64,000 nucleotides of DNA from contig UBJR01000028.1 in assembly GCA_900465675.1 (NCBI GenBank), positions 62,001 to 126,000 of the forward strand, given 5' to 3'. The notes beneath the pieces are model-generated. The model was not told where the DNA came from and searched no databases. It was given only the letters and a program-made list of their open reading frames with translations. Position 1 is the stretch's first letter, and each line of letters opens with the position of its first letter. This document shows positions 7,568-16,157 of the stretch, piece by piece. The position numbers and the translations under genes were made by a program. This DNA is from Hyphomicrobiales bacterium (lineage in GTDB: Bacteria; Pseudomonadota; Alphaproteobacteria; Rhizobiales; Rhizobiaceae).

Positions 7568-9175
7568 TCAGAAAAGGCGGAGCCGCGTCTTGGGTTCCGG
7601 GGCCGCCTTGTTGTCGCGAACGCCTGGGTCGTCAGGCATTCCATAATATGGTTTGGGTTCAAGCTGTCTGACAGGGGCAATCGTTTCCGCCGGCTTTGGA
7701 GCCGAGGCGGGCGTTGGTGCAGAAACCGGAGCCGGGCGCACGGCTTCGGCGATGGTTGCGGCGCGTTCCAGTTCGATGATGCGGTGGTCGTTGGCAGGTG
7801 CTTCGGCACGCTGTTGGCGCACCGGCGGCAATGTCTTCAGGGCGGCATCGATCGACGGCACAGTGCCTTCCTCGACCGGGCCTTCGAGCTGACCGAAAGG
7901 CGCCTTCCATTCGAAAGCATCGAGACGGCCGGTGACGGGCGACACAGGCAGCCATTTGTCGGAGACGAAGCCGTCTGCGACCCAGGCCGGATCGCGCGGC
8001 GCCTTCAGCGCCTGGGCCAGCCAGTGACGGACACGGCCCTGATCGCCAGTCTCGGATTCTTCGATATCGGCAAGCAGCAAGAATGCTGCCTCACGCGACT
8101 GCATGCGGGCGGCGGCCTCCGCCTTGGCTCTCGCCTTGGCAAAATCCTGAGCGGCAAGGGCGGCCTGGGCGACGACGAGAAGCGACTCGACGTTGTTGGG
8201 GCGAAGAGCCTCCAGCTTTTCGGCGCGCTTCAATCTGTCGGTGACGGAATCGCCGCTGCGTGCTTGCACATAAATGCGGCCGACATCCGGATGTGGTCTG
8301 GCCTTCCACGCCTGTTCGAGAATGGCGGCAGCCTTGCGCAGCTTGTCTTCGCGAAACAGCGCCTTTGCTGCGACGGTGGCGGCAGGCTCGAAATCGGGGA
8401 TCAGCTTCAGCGCCTGGAGGGCGTCGTCGCGGGCACCTGCCGGGTCTTTCTCCAGCTTGTCGTCGGCGCGCGCCGTCAGCAGCACGCCACGCAGACGCTC
8501 GCCGTCCTGCTTGTCGACGACGCGGGCTGCCTTCTGCTGATCGAGCAGGCGGATGGCATCGTCCCAGCGTCCAGCCTGGCTGCGATATTCCAAGGTCGCC
8601 TGTGCGGCCCAGGGAAGATAGGGCGCATTATCGGCAGCCTTCTCGGCATATTGGCGGGCTGCCTCGTTGGCGCCGAGGCGCTTGGCTTCGAGATACAGCC
8701 CCCGCAGACCGAGTTCGCGGGTCTCCGGATCGTTGGCCATGGCCTCGAACTTGGCGCGTGCCTCATCGTGCCGGCCTTCGATCAGCGCGGCCTGCGCTTC
8801 CAGAAGGTTGATCAGCGGTTCCTGGTCGGCGCGGATCAGGCCGCGCGACCGGGCAGCCATCTTACGGGCGAGAAGCGCATTACCGGCGCCGGCGGCGATC
8901 AGGCCGGTCGAGAGCGCCTGATAACCGCGATCGCGCTTGCGGGCGCGGAAATAGCGGGTGACGGAATGCGGCGAGGTCCAGATCATCCGGACCAGCCACC
9001 AGGCGATCATGACGAGGGCGATCAAGGCGATCAGGCCGCTGGCGGCGACGATCAGCTTGGTCTGATAGAGCTGGCCTTCCCAAATGAGCGACAGGTCACC
9101 GGGCCGGTCGGCGAGCCAGGAGAAACCGTAGCCGAGAACGAGAACCACGAGCGCAAAAATGACGAGCTTGACCAT
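7568..9175 (-). CDS. hemY: HemY-type membrane TPR protein
   Basis: A 535-residue inner-membrane protein with two N-terminal transmembrane helices (VKLVIFALVVLVLGYGFSWL, then LIVAASGLIALIALVMIAWWLV) and the linker motif RYFRARKRDRGYQALSTGL. A long alpha-helical TPR region follows, with repeats such as EAKRLGANEAARQYAEKAAD and ALLAARPHPDVGR-like segments. The C-terminal ~100 residues are Pro/Ala-rich. This is the HemY of heme-biosynthesis operons, not protoporphyrinogen oxidase. It is thought to influence heme pathway flux or assembly, but its mechanism is unsettled. ATG at 9175 is chosen because AAGGAGG lies upstream and the membrane helix begins there. Confidence 0.9.
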   Translation of the reverse strand: MVKLVIFALVVLVLGYGFSWLADRPGDLSLIWEGQLYQTKLIVAASGLIALIALVMIAWWLVRMIWTSPHSVTRYFRARKRDRGYQALSTGLIAAGAGNALLARKMAARSRGLIRADQEPLINLLEAQAALIEGRHDEARAKFEAMANDPETRELGLRGLYLEAKRLGANEAARQYAEKAADNAPYLPWAAQATLEYRSQAGRWDDAIRLLDQQKAARVVDKQDGERLRGVLLTARADDKLEKDPAGARDDALQALKLIPDFEPAATVAAKALFREDKLRKAAAILEQAWKARPHPDVGRIYVQARSGDSVTDRLKRAEKLEALRPNNVESLLVVAQAALAAQDFAKARAKAEAAARMQSREAAFLLLADIEESETGDQGRVRHWLAQALKAPRDPAWVADGFVSDKWLPVSPVTGRLDAFEWKAPFGQLEGPVEEGTVPSIDAALKTLPPVRQQRAEAPANDHRIIELERAATIAEAVRPAPVSAPTPASAPKPAETIAPVRQLEPKPYYGMPDDPGVRDNKAAPEPKTRLRLF

Positions 9176-9179
9176 CGGT

Positions 9180-10454
9180 TCAGCCCTCCTTGCCGGTGCC
9201 GGAGACGGCTTTGGACAGGGCTCCGCTGACAAGATCCTCAACCCGGATACGGGCCTCAAGAGATTGCTTGAAGGCTGCCGACGCCTGCTTGGCTGCCGGG
9301 GGCAGATCGTTCCATTCGTTGGCGGCGCCCGGAAGGTCGCCGTTTCGAACCTTGTTTTCCATGCGGGCAGCGATCGCCTCGACGCTTTCACCCTCGATAT
9401 TGCCAACCGGGCGGACGCTGACCAGCGACTTGGCGCTGTTCATCAACCGGTCCGACCAGCTCTGATCAGGGCTCGGCTGGTTCGCGGATTCGACGGCGGC
9501 GCTTGCCACATCGGAAACCTGATTGATCAGTTCGGCACGCGAGGGCACGCCGGTTTGGGCAAAGCTTCTGAGATCCTTGGCCGCCGGATCGTCAGGTGAA
9601 ACGCCTGCGAATGTATCGAGTTCGGCCGTAAACGGGCCACCGCGGTCGATCGCTGCCTTCAGCGCAGCGGCGGCGATCGCCTTGGCGACGGCAACGTCCT
9701 GGCGCGGCTCGTTGAGCTTTTTCTCGGCTTCGTCGAGACGCTTGGTCAGATCGGCGCCGCTGGAGGCCTGCTGCTCGGATGTCTGCGTCATCGACGAGCG
9801 GATCTGTTCCAGCTGTGCGCTGAGATCGGTGACCTTCTGGTTTAGGGCTTCGACTGCTGCCGGGTCGCCCGCTACGGTTTGCGACGGCGCCTTTGCCGCT
9901 GTTTCCAGGGCGGCAATCCGCTTGTCGAGGGCGTCGTCATCCGGGTTCGGCGCGGCCGCCAGATTGGCGATCGACTGCTTCAGGCCATCAAGTTCGGCAG
10001 AAAATTCTGCGCTCTGATCGGACTGGGCCTGCTGCGGCGCAGAGCCGGGGAGATATCCGGCATATTGGATGGCACCGGCACCCACCAGTGCCACAAGACC
10101 ACCAAAAATGCCTGCGGCGATGAGACCCGAAGTCGAGCCGCCGCGCTGCGGCGGCGGTGCGGCAATGACCGGTTCCTCGGCGCGGCAGGGCGCTTCATCG
10201 GGCTGTGTTTCCGCGGCCGCGGGCTCTTCCGTGGCGGGGATTTCCGCCTTTGCATTCAGGTCTTCGGAGGCTTGCTCCTTTGCCGCCTGGAGCGAGGCGT
10301 TCAGATCGCTGGTTGCCTGGTCGTCAGGGCTCTCAGCCGCCTGCGCAGGCTTCTCTGCTGCATCCTCCTGCTTGGCAAATTCCTGCGCCTCCAGATCGAT
10401 CGTGACCGGCTGTTCGGTTCTCTTCGAATGGCGTGGCGGGTTTCCCGAAACCAT
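9180..10454 (-). CDS. HemX/mitofilin-like membrane protein (COG4223 type)
   Basis: This 424-residue protein has a low-complexity acidic/Ala-rich cytoplasmic N-terminus (~100 residues). A single transmembrane helix (SGLIAAGIFGGLVALVGAGAI) follows, then a long coiled coil of the type KRLDEAEKKLNE, then a helical C-terminal domain with AAAALKAAIDRGGPFTAELDTF and PVGNIEGESVEAIAARMENK. This architecture matches the alphaproteobacterial mitofilin-related HemX-like proteins encoded beside hemY. These probably organise the membrane or the heme pathway enzymes. ATG at 10454 follows GAGGAC; the upstream ATG at 10481 adds nine residues. The gene lies four bases before hemY. Confidence 0.8.
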   Translation of the reverse strand: MVSGNPPRHSKRTEQPVTIDLEAQEFAKQEDAAEKPAQAAESPDDQATSDLNASLQAAKEQASEDLNAKAEIPATEEPAAAETQPDEAPCRAEEPVIAAPPPQRGGSTSGLIAAGIFGGLVALVGAGAIQYAGYLPGSAPQQAQSDQSAEFSAELDGLKQSIANLAAAPNPDDDALDKRIAALETAAKAPSQTVAGDPAAVEALNQKVTDLSAQLEQIRSSMTQTSEQQASSGADLTKRLDEAEKKLNEPRQDVAVAKAIAAAALKAAIDRGGPFTAELDTFAGVSPDDPAAKDLRSFAQTGVPSRAELINQVSDVASAAVESANQPSPDQSWSDRLMNSAKSLVSVRPVGNIEGESVEAIAARMENKVRNGDLPGAANEWNDLPPAAKQASAAFKQSLEARIRVEDLVSGALSKAVSGTGKEG

Positions 10455-10544
10455 GAGGTCCTCTTTTTTCCTGCATTGCAACGAAACTAGTCAGTGATGC
10501 CAGTTAAGGAAAGAGGTTAGATCAAATTTGGGCGGAGCATGCCT

Positions 10545-11249
10545 TCAAAGGAGCGACAAAAGGCTTTGCTCATCCGGCATCGCGGCTGTCCGGATATTTT
10601 TCCTGAGGCCGCCGGGGATGGCAGTTGCTACGGCTTCGCTGAGGCAAAGCAGCTTGGCATCTGTGAGCCAGACAGGTGTGGCTTCGGCTGTGAAGAGCTC
10701 AAAGAATGCCAGCGCCGCCTCGCGGGAATAGAAGAGGACGGCGTCTGCTGGTGTCCTGGCCAGCTGTTCGATCTGAGCTAGATCGATGGTGACCGGCTGC
10801 ATGCGATAGCAGACGGCAACATCGATCTGTAGTTCGAGTTCGGCCGCCCGCTTTTCGAATTTTTCGGCGCGCGGGACGCCAGCCAGATAGGTGATGACGC
10901 CGTTTGCCTGACCAGCAATCAGCTCCGCCAGATCACTGCCATCGACGGTGCTTGCGGAGACTGAGGTGAAGCCTGCCGCGTCTGCCGCCTCGGCGCTCGC
11001 CGCGCCAACGCAGAATACCGGCCGGGTGAGGTGGCGCGCGAGTTCGCCGGATCTTGCGGTCAGGGACCGAACGGCCTCTGCGCTGGTGATCGCGATCGGG
11101 CCGTCATGCGCATCCAATGCCTTGATCGCAGCGTCCGTGTCGTGACGCGGTTCTGACAGAGGCAGAAGCAAGGGCTCATGACCCATGCCCCGCAATCGCT
11201 GTGCCGTTCGCTCCCCCTGACGCTGCGGGCGGGTTACGAGCACGCGCAT
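10545..11249 (-). CDS. hemD: Uroporphyrinogen-III synthase
   Basis: Catalyses ring D inversion and closure of hydroxymethylbilane to uroporphyrinogen III, the branch point to heme, siroheme and cobalamin. The 234-residue protein begins MRVLVTRPQRQGERTAQRL, the typical HemD opening. It contains the domain pair joined near PVFCVGAASAEAADAAGF, with YLAGVPRAEKFEKRA and DAVLFYSREAALAFFEL in the second half. Sequence conservation in this family is low, so position next to hemC adds weight. Its ATG lies five bases after the hemC stop. A longer in-frame extension into hemC is not needed. A 90 bp gap precedes the HemX-like gene. Confidence 0.92.
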   Translation of the reverse strand: MRVLVTRPQRQGERTAQRLRGMGHEPLLLPLSEPRHDTDAAIKALDAHDGPIAITSAEAVRSLTARSGELARHLTRPVFCVGAASAEAADAAGFTSVSASTVDGSDLAELIAGQANGVITYLAGVPRAEKFEKRAAELELQIDVAVCYRMQPVTIDLAQIEQLARTPADAVLFYSREAALAFFELFTAEATPVWLTDAKLLCLSEAVATAIPGGLRKNIRTAAMPDEQSLLSLL

Positions 11250-11254
11250 GGAGG

Positions 11255-12184
11255 CTAGTTCCAGTCGTCGAAGAACGTGGTTCCCGCACGGTCGCGGACA
11301 TCCTGCCCGGCCCGGGTTCCGAGCGCCGCGGCATCGCGGCGGTTGCCGTCGATGGTGATCGAATGCTGGTGGCGTCCGTCCGGAGTGATGATCAGGCCCG
11401 AGAACTTGATCTGGTCGCCTTCGCAGATCGCGTAGCCGCCGATCGGCGTGCGACAGGAGCCGTCGAGAGCACCAAGAAAGGCGCGCTCGCAAGAAACCGC
11501 ATCGAAGGTCGCCGGATCGTTGATGGCGGCGAGGAGGTTGTCCATCCGCTCGTCACCGATGCGGCTTTCGATGGCGATCGCGCCCTGTGCCGGAGCGGGC
11601 GGGAACGTATCGGGGTCGAGAATATCCGTCAGCACATCGACCTTGCCGAGGCGCTTCAGACCGGCGAGAGCCAGCAGCGTCGCGTCGGCCTGACCTTCGG
11701 CCAGCTTGCGCAGACGGGTATCGACGAGGCCACGGAAGGTGATGACGTTGATATCCGGGCGCATGCGGCGGATCAGTGCCTGACGGCGGAGCGACGAGGA
11801 ACCGACGGTTGCGCCGTGCGGCAGGTCGATCAGCTTTGCAGCCGTGCGGCCGATCACCGCGTCGCGGATGTCCTCGCGCGGCATGAAGGCGGAGAGATAG
11901 AGCCCTTCCGGCAGCGTGGTCGCCATGTCCTTCGCCGAATGCACGGCGAAATCGAGCTCGCCGATCGCCAGCTTTTCTTCGAGTTCCTGGGTGAAAAGGC
12001 CCTTGCCACCGATCTCGGAAAGAGAACGGTCGGTGATGCGGTCGCCGGTCGTGGTCAGCACCACGATCTCGAACATTTCCTCCGGCAGGCCATGCGCGGC
12101 CATCAGCCTGTCCCGGGCTTCGTGTGCCTGGGCGAGCGCCAGCGGGCTGCCCCGCGTACCGATCCGGAAAGGTTTTGTTTGCAT
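11255..12184 (-). CDS. hemC: Porphobilinogen deaminase (hydroxymethylbilane synthase)
   Basis: Condenses four porphobilinogens into hydroxymethylbilane using a covalently bound dipyrromethane cofactor. In the 309-residue product the cofactor cysteine is Cys244 in GSCRTPIGG, and the catalytic aspartate is Asp86 in VHSAKDM. FRIGTRGSPLALAQA, GGKGLFTQELEE and the Arg-rich VGSSSLRRQALIRRMRPD, all substrate-binding, are intact. ATG at 12184 is chosen because the conserved N-terminus starts there; the frame remains open to 12244, but those residues look non-native. It is the first gene of hemC-hemD and is divergent from tsaD across 72 bp that must hold both promoters. Confidence 0.97.
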   Translation of the reverse strand: MQTKPFRIGTRGSPLALAQAHEARDRLMAAHGLPEEMFEIVVLTTTGDRITDRSLSEIGGKGLFTQELEEKLAIGELDFAVHSAKDMATTLPEGLYLSAFMPREDIRDAVIGRTAAKLIDLPHGATVGSSSLRRQALIRRMRPDINVITFRGLVDTRLRKLAEGQADATLLALAGLKRLGKVDVLTDILDPDTFPPAPAQGAIAIESRIGDERMDNLLAAINDPATFDAVSCERAFLGALDGSCRTPIGGYAICEGDQIKFSGLIITPDGRHQHSITIDGNRRDAAALGTRAGQDVRDRAGTTFFDDWN

Positions 12185-12256
12185 CCGCTTTGATCCGTTG
12201 TTACCGGAAGTCTCGTATCCGGGTTTCCGCCCCATCGCAATCAACGATCAGGTTTC

Positions 12257-13354
12257 ATGGCTCCCTTTCTACGTATCCTCGGCATCGAAACAAGCTGCGA
12301 CGAGACCGCGGCTGCGGTCGTCGAACGCGATGCGGAAGGCCGCTCGAATGTGCTTTCCGACGTTGTGCTCAGTCAGCTTGACGAGCATAGCGCCTATGGC
12401 GGCGTTGTGCCGGAGATTGCGGCGCGCGCGCATATCGAAGCGCTCGACACGCTGATCGAAGAAGCGCTGCAGCGCGCCAATGTGTCGCTGGCGGATGTCG
12501 ATGCCATTGCTGCGACATCCGGTCCGGGGCTGATCGGTGGGCTGCTGGTCGGGCTGATGACCGGCAAGGCAATCGCACGAGCCGCAGGCAAGCCGCTCTA
12601 TGCCGTCAACCATCTCGAGGGACATGCGCTAACGGCGCGGCTGACCGATGGGCTTTCCTTCCCCTATCTGATGCTACTCGTTTCCGGCGGCCACACGCAG
12701 CTCATCCTGGTGCGCGGCATCGGCCAATACAAGCGCTGGGGTACAACGATCGACGACGCGCTCGGCGAAGCATTCGACAAGACGGCGAAGCTGCTGGGGC
12801 TGCCCTATCCCGGCGGTCCCGAAGTGGAGAAGGCGGCGAAATCGGGCAATCCGGATCGCTTTTCTTTCCCACGGCCACTGGTCGGCGAGGCCCGCCTCGA
12901 CTTTTCCTTTTCCGGTCTGAAGACGGCCGTTCGTCAGGCGGCAACCGAGATTGCGCCCGTATCGGCGCAGGATATTGCCGATATCTGTGCTTCCTTCCAG
13001 AAAGCGATTTCGCGCACGCTAAAGGACAGAATCGGGCGTGGGCTGCAGCGTTTCAAAACCGAGTTTCCTGATATCGAGGGTCAGCCGGCGCTGGTGGTTG
13101 CGGGCGGTGTCGCGGCCAATCAGGAAGTTCGCGGCACGCTGCAAGCGCTCTGCGGAACGCATGGTTTCCGCTTCATCGCGCCGCCGCTCCGGCTTTGCAC
13201 CGATAATGCCGTGATGATCGCCTGGGCCGGACTGGAGCGCATGGCGATCGGCGTGGCGCCCGATGATCTCGACGTCCAGCCGCGGTCACGCTGGCCGCTC
13301 GATTCCAACGCCGAGGCATTGGTCAATTACGGAAAACGCGGAGCCAAGGCATGA
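12257..13354 (+). CDS. tsaD: tRNA N6-threonylcarbamoyladenosine transferase TsaD
   Basis: Transfers the threonylcarbamoyl group to A37 of ANN-decoding tRNAs, working with TsaB, TsaC and TsaE. The 365-residue protein has the ASKHA-fold start LGIETSCDETAAAVV and the metal-binding HLEGH motif (His119, His123). It also has LVSGGHTQL, the FDKTAKLLGLPYPGGPEVE loop and CTDNAVMIAWAG with the third metal ligand region. It is coupled to gpsA by an ATGA overlap. The pairing of tsaD with gpsA is common in Alphaproteobacteria. Confidence 0.97.
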   Translation: MAPFLRILGIETSCDETAAAVVERDAEGRSNVLSDVVLSQLDEHSAYGGVVPEIAARAHIEALDTLIEEALQRANVSLADVDAIAATSGPGLIGGLLVGLMTGKAIARAAGKPLYAVNHLEGHALTARLTDGLSFPYLMLLVSGGHTQLILVRGIGQYKRWGTTIDDALGEAFDKTAKLLGLPYPGGPEVEKAAKSGNPDRFSFPRPLVGEARLDFSFSGLKTAVRQAATEIAPVSAQDIADICASFQKAISRTLKDRIGRGLQRFKTEFPDIEGQPALVVAGGVAANQEVRGTLQALCGTHGFRFIAPPLRLCTDNAVMIAWAGLERMAIGVAPDDLDVQPRSRWPLDSNAEALVNYGKRGAKA

Positions 13355-14334
13355 GCGAGCGGATTGCTGTCATCGGTGCCGGTGCGTTCGGAACTGCGCT
13401 TGCCGCGGTCATCGCGCTCACCGGCCGCAGCGCCGTGACGCTTGTCGGCCGGGATCCGGCGCTGATGGCCGATCTGGCGGCCGAGCGGCTGCACGATGCG
13501 GCACTGCCGGGAATTGCGCTGCCGGAAGCACTGGAATTTTCCGCAGAAGCGGATGCCATCCGCGATGCGTCGATCGTCCTCTTTGCCATGCCCTCGCAAG
13601 CGCAGGCGGATGCTGCGCGCCAGTATGGTCCTTATCTGGCTAAGGATGCTGTCGTCGTCACCTGTGCCAAGGGCATCGAACGCGCGACCGGTGCGTTGCT
13701 GACCGACATGCTGGAACGGGAGCTTCCGGCTCATTGTGTCGCCGTGCTCTCTGGTCCCGGTTTTGCGGCCGATATCGCCAAGGGCCTGCCGACGGCGATG
13801 GCGATCGCGGCTGCTGATATGGACGTTGCCGAGCGGCTAGCGCAGGCGATTTCAGGCCGCACCTTCCGGCTCTATGCGTCGGACGACCGCATCGGCGTCC
13901 AGCTCGGGGGCGCGCTGAAGAATGTTCTGGCCATTGCCTGCGGCATCGTCGAGGGCCGCGGCATCGGCGATTCCGCCCGCGCGGCGCTGATTGCCCGCGG
14001 TCTTGCGGAAATGTCGCGGCTGGTTGCGGCCAAGGGCGGACAGGCGGGCACGGTTCGCGGGCTCTCGGGGCTCGGCGATCTGGTTTTGACGGCCACCAGC
14101 CATCAATCGCGCAATCTGCGCTTCGGCATCGTGCTCGGGCGCGGCGAACAGGCCGATCCAGCGCATGGACAGCTGGTCGAGGGCGCTTTCGCGGCTGCCG
14201 TTGCCGCGCGGCTGGCCGGCGAGCTTGGCGTTGACATGCCGATTACCGACGCCGTCTCGGCGATCATCGAGGGCAAGCTCGGGATTGCCGAGGCCATCGA
14301 ACAATTGATGACACGTCCGATCACCACCGAATAG
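13351..14334 (+). CDS. gpsA: Glycerol-3-phosphate dehydrogenase [NAD(P)+], biosynthetic
   Basis: A soluble enzyme that reduces dihydroxyacetone phosphate to sn-glycerol 3-phosphate for phospholipid synthesis. It is distinct from the respiratory GlpD further along. The 327-residue product has the dinucleotide-binding motif GAGAFGTAL at residues 9-17. VVVTCAKGIE carries Lys107, the VLSGPGFAADIAKGLPTAM segment is conserved, and the catalytic lysine is Lys190 in GGALKNVLAIACGI. RGLSGLGDLVLTATSHQSRN is the conserved substrate loop. The start overlaps the tsaD stop (ATGA), so the two are translationally coupled. Confidence 0.97.
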   Translation: MSERIAVIGAGAFGTALAAVIALTGRSAVTLVGRDPALMADLAAERLHDAALPGIALPEALEFSAEADAIRDASIVLFAMPSQAQADAARQYGPYLAKDAVVVTCAKGIERATGALLTDMLERELPAHCVAVLSGPGFAADIAKGLPTAMAIAAADMDVAERLAQAISGRTFRLYASDDRIGVQLGGALKNVLAIACGIVEGRGIGDSARAALIARGLAEMSRLVAAKGGQAGTVRGLSGLGDLVLTATSHQSRNLRFGIVLGRGEQADPAHGQLVEGAFAAAVAARLAGELGVDMPITDAVSAIIEGKLGIAEAIEQLMTRPITTE

Positions 14335-14343
14335 GAGACTGAC

Positions 14344-14637
14344 ATGCTTTTCGCCCTTATTTGCAAGGACAAGCCAGGCCATCTGAACGTGCGCATGGAA
14401 ACGCGTCCTGTTCATGTCGAATACCTCAACAAGCTGAATGCTGAAGGCAAGCTGGCGATTGCCGGTCCGTTCCTCGATGCCGATGGCAAGCCGAATGGCA
14501 GCCTGGTGATCGTCAAGGCCGACAGCCTGGAAGCCGCCAAGGCGCTTGGCGAAGCAGACCCTTATGCCAAGGCTGGCCTTTTCGAGAGCGTCGAGGTGAA
14601 GCCCTATAACTGGGTCTTCAACAATCCGGAGGCTTGA
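14344..14637 (+). CDS. YciI-family protein
   Basis: A 97-residue protein with a single YciI-like ferredoxin-like fold. The opening FALICKDKPGHLNVRMETRP, the HVEYL motif with its conserved His, and AGPFLDADGKPNGSLVIVKAD followed by EADPYAKAGLFE are typical. The His/Asp pair suggests a small catalytic or binding site, but no reaction is established for this family outside a few dehydrohalogenase-like fusions. An AGGAGA ribosome site precedes the ATG. It lies nine bases after gpsA and one base before the EVE gene, so it belongs to the tsaD operon. Confidence 0.85.
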   Translation: MLFALICKDKPGHLNVRMETRPVHVEYLNKLNAEGKLAIAGPFLDADGKPNGSLVIVKADSLEAAKALGEADPYAKAGLFESVEVKPYNWVFNNPEA

Positions 14638-14638
14638 G

Positions 14639-15070
14639 ATGGCGCACTGGCTTTACAAGTCCGAGCCGGCCGCCTGGTCCTGGGAGCAGCAAAAGGCTGC
14701 CGGGGAGAAGGGGACGGAATGGACGGGTGTCCGCAACTACCTCGCCCGCAACAACATGCGCGCCATGCAGATCGGCGACAAGGGCTTCTTCTACCATTCC
14801 AATGATGGGCTGGAGATCGTCGGGATCGTCGAAGTCTGCGCCCTCTCGCATCCCGATTCCTCGGCCAAGGGCGATCCCAAATGGGATTGCGTCGATATCC
14901 GCGCCGTCATGGACGTTCCGAAGCCGGTGACGCTGAAGGATGTGAAGGCAAGCGAGAAGCTGTCGAAGATGTCGCTGGTGACCTCCATGCGCCTTTCTGT
15001 GCAGCCGGTCACCGACGAAGAGTGGCTCGAAGTCTGCCGCATGGGCGGTCTCGACAACCCGCCGCGTTGA
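14639..15070 (+). CDS. EVE-domain protein (PUA-like fold)
   Basis: A 143-residue single-domain protein of the EVE family. It begins AHWLYKSEPAAWSWEQQ and contains WTGVRNYLARNNMRAMQIGDKGFFYHS, the conserved nucleobase-pocket region of EVE/YTH-like folds. EVE proteins bind modified nucleic acid bases. In house-keeping contexts like this one, next to YciI and after a tRNA-modification gene, the ligand is probably a modified RNA or DNA base, but that is inference. It begins one base after the YciI stop and shares the operon. Confidence 0.88.
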   Translation: MAHWLYKSEPAAWSWEQQKAAGEKGTEWTGVRNYLARNNMRAMQIGDKGFFYHSNDGLEIVGIVEVCALSHPDSSAKGDPKWDCVDIRAVMDVPKPVTLKDVKASEKLSKMSLVTSMRLSVQPVTDEEWLEVCRMGGLDNPPR

Positions 15071-15076
15071 CCGCTC

Positions 15077-15724
15077 TTGAAGACCGATCCGGAACTCTTC
15101 ATCCGCGCCAATACCAGCCTCATGGCGCCGCCGCATGTGCCGGAGATCCGGCTGCATCTGGCGAGCGAGGCTCATGAGCTATGGTTGAAGACGGAAGAGG
15201 AGCTTGCGGAGATCGGTCTGCCGCCGCCGTTCTGGGCGTTCGCCTGGGCCGGCGGGCAGGGGCTGGCGCGCTATATTCTCGACCATCCTGATACGCTCAG
15301 TGGCGCGCAGGTGCTTGATTTCGCAACCGGCTCTGGCCTCGTCGCGATCGCCGCGAAGATGGTGGGAGCAGCTGGCGTCACCGCCGCCGATATCGATCCC
15401 TGGGCTCGGACTGCCGTGCGACTTAATGCGGCGGCAAACCAGGTCGCGATCGGCTTCGAAGGCTCGGACCTTGTTGGCTCTGACGTTGCTGCAGATATCG
15501 TGCTCGCAGGCGACGTGTTTTACGACCGCGAATTTGCCGATGCGCTGCTGCCGTGGTTCGGGCGGCTAGCGAAAGAGGGCAAGACGGTGCTGGTCGGCGA
15601 TCCCGGCCGCGCCTACCTGCCGAAAGACCGGCTGGAATTCTGCGCTGTCTACGAGGTGCCGGTCACCCGAGCGCTTGAGGATAGCGAGGTCAAGAAGACG
15701 ACCGTCTGGCGCTTCAGGGCCTGA
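15077..15724 (+). CDS. SAM-dependent methyltransferase, lysine/nicotinamide N-methylase-like (COG3897 type)
   Basis: A class I methyltransferase of 215 residues. FWAFAWAGGQGLARYILDHP precedes the SAM-binding motif VLDFATGSGLVAIAAKMVGA, then VTAADIDPWA (acidic end of strand 2), and DIVLAGDVFYDREFA is the post-SAM motif with the Asp of motif IV. This arrangement matches the ETFB-lysine / calmodulin-lysine methyltransferase-like family; the protein substrate is unknown. A TTG start at 15077 is used because family members begin FIRANTxLM.., upstream of the first ATG (15122). It lies six bases after the EVE gene, and its last 11 bases overlap the convergent secreted-protein gene. Confidence 0.8.
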   Translation: MKTDPELFIRANTSLMAPPHVPEIRLHLASEAHELWLKTEEELAEIGLPPPFWAFAWAGGQGLARYILDHPDTLSGAQVLDFATGSGLVAIAAKMVGAAGVTAADIDPWARTAVRLNAAANQVAIGFEGSDLVGSDVAADIVLAGDVFYDREFADALLPWFGRLAKEGKTVLVGDPGRAYLPKDRLEFCAVYEVPVTRALEDSEVKKTTVWRFRA

Positions 15725-16157
15725 TCACGCAGACATTTGCCTCGTATTCGCAAGGGTCATCTTGGATCGCGACATCGATCACTTTGGCTTTCGGCGCCAG
15801 GGTGGCGGTTCTGGGTGCAGCATAGATCGTATAGCCGCTGGCGCCGATATAGGTGCCGCCATCGACGTCATAGGCATAAGAACCAGCATAGGTGCCGTTA
15901 TAGGCCGGACCGTTGTTCACCGGTGCGGCGGCGTTGCTGCCCTGAATGGTGTAGCCGTTATAGACAGGCGAGAACTGTCGCAATCTGACAAAGCGGTTGT
16001 GGCCGTGACGGCGGTCGCGATCGCCGAACCATTGCTGTCCGCCCGCAAAATGGACCATGCCGCGACCGTGGTGCGGATAGCGTTCGCCAGCGGCGGCAGG
16101 CAGCGCCATCAGGGCGCCGAGCATGAGCGGAATGACCTTCGAAAAACGCGTGACCAT
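15714..16157 (-). CDS. Small exported protein of unknown function
   Basis: I do not recognise a family. The 147-residue product has a clear signal peptide (VTRFSKVIPLMLGALMALPAAAG). A His/Arg-rich stretch (ERYPHHGRGMVHFAGG...DRDRRHGHNR) comes next, then a Tyr/Gly/Asn-rich region, and a C-terminal PCEYEANVC pair of cysteines that could form a disulfide. Secreted or periplasmic location is likely. The His-rich segment could bind metal, but this is inference. ATG at 16157 immediately precedes the signal sequence; an in-frame start at 16175 adds six residues. An exact CtrA-type box lies 28 bp upstream, an unusual promoter position discussed in the findings. Confidence 0.65.
   Translation of the reverse strand: MVTRFSKVIPLMLGALMALPAAAGERYPHHGRGMVHFAGGQQWFGDRDRRHGHNRFVRLRQFSPVYNGYTIQGSNAAAPVNNGPAYNGTYAGSYAYDVDGGTYIGASGYTIYAAPRTATLAPKAKVIDVAIQDDPCEYEANVCVIRP

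Noticed and set aside
7529..9229. A 566-codon frame on the plus strand opposite hemY
   Set aside because: HemY on the minus strand has membrane helices, TPR repeats and a good ribosome site; the opposite frame has none.
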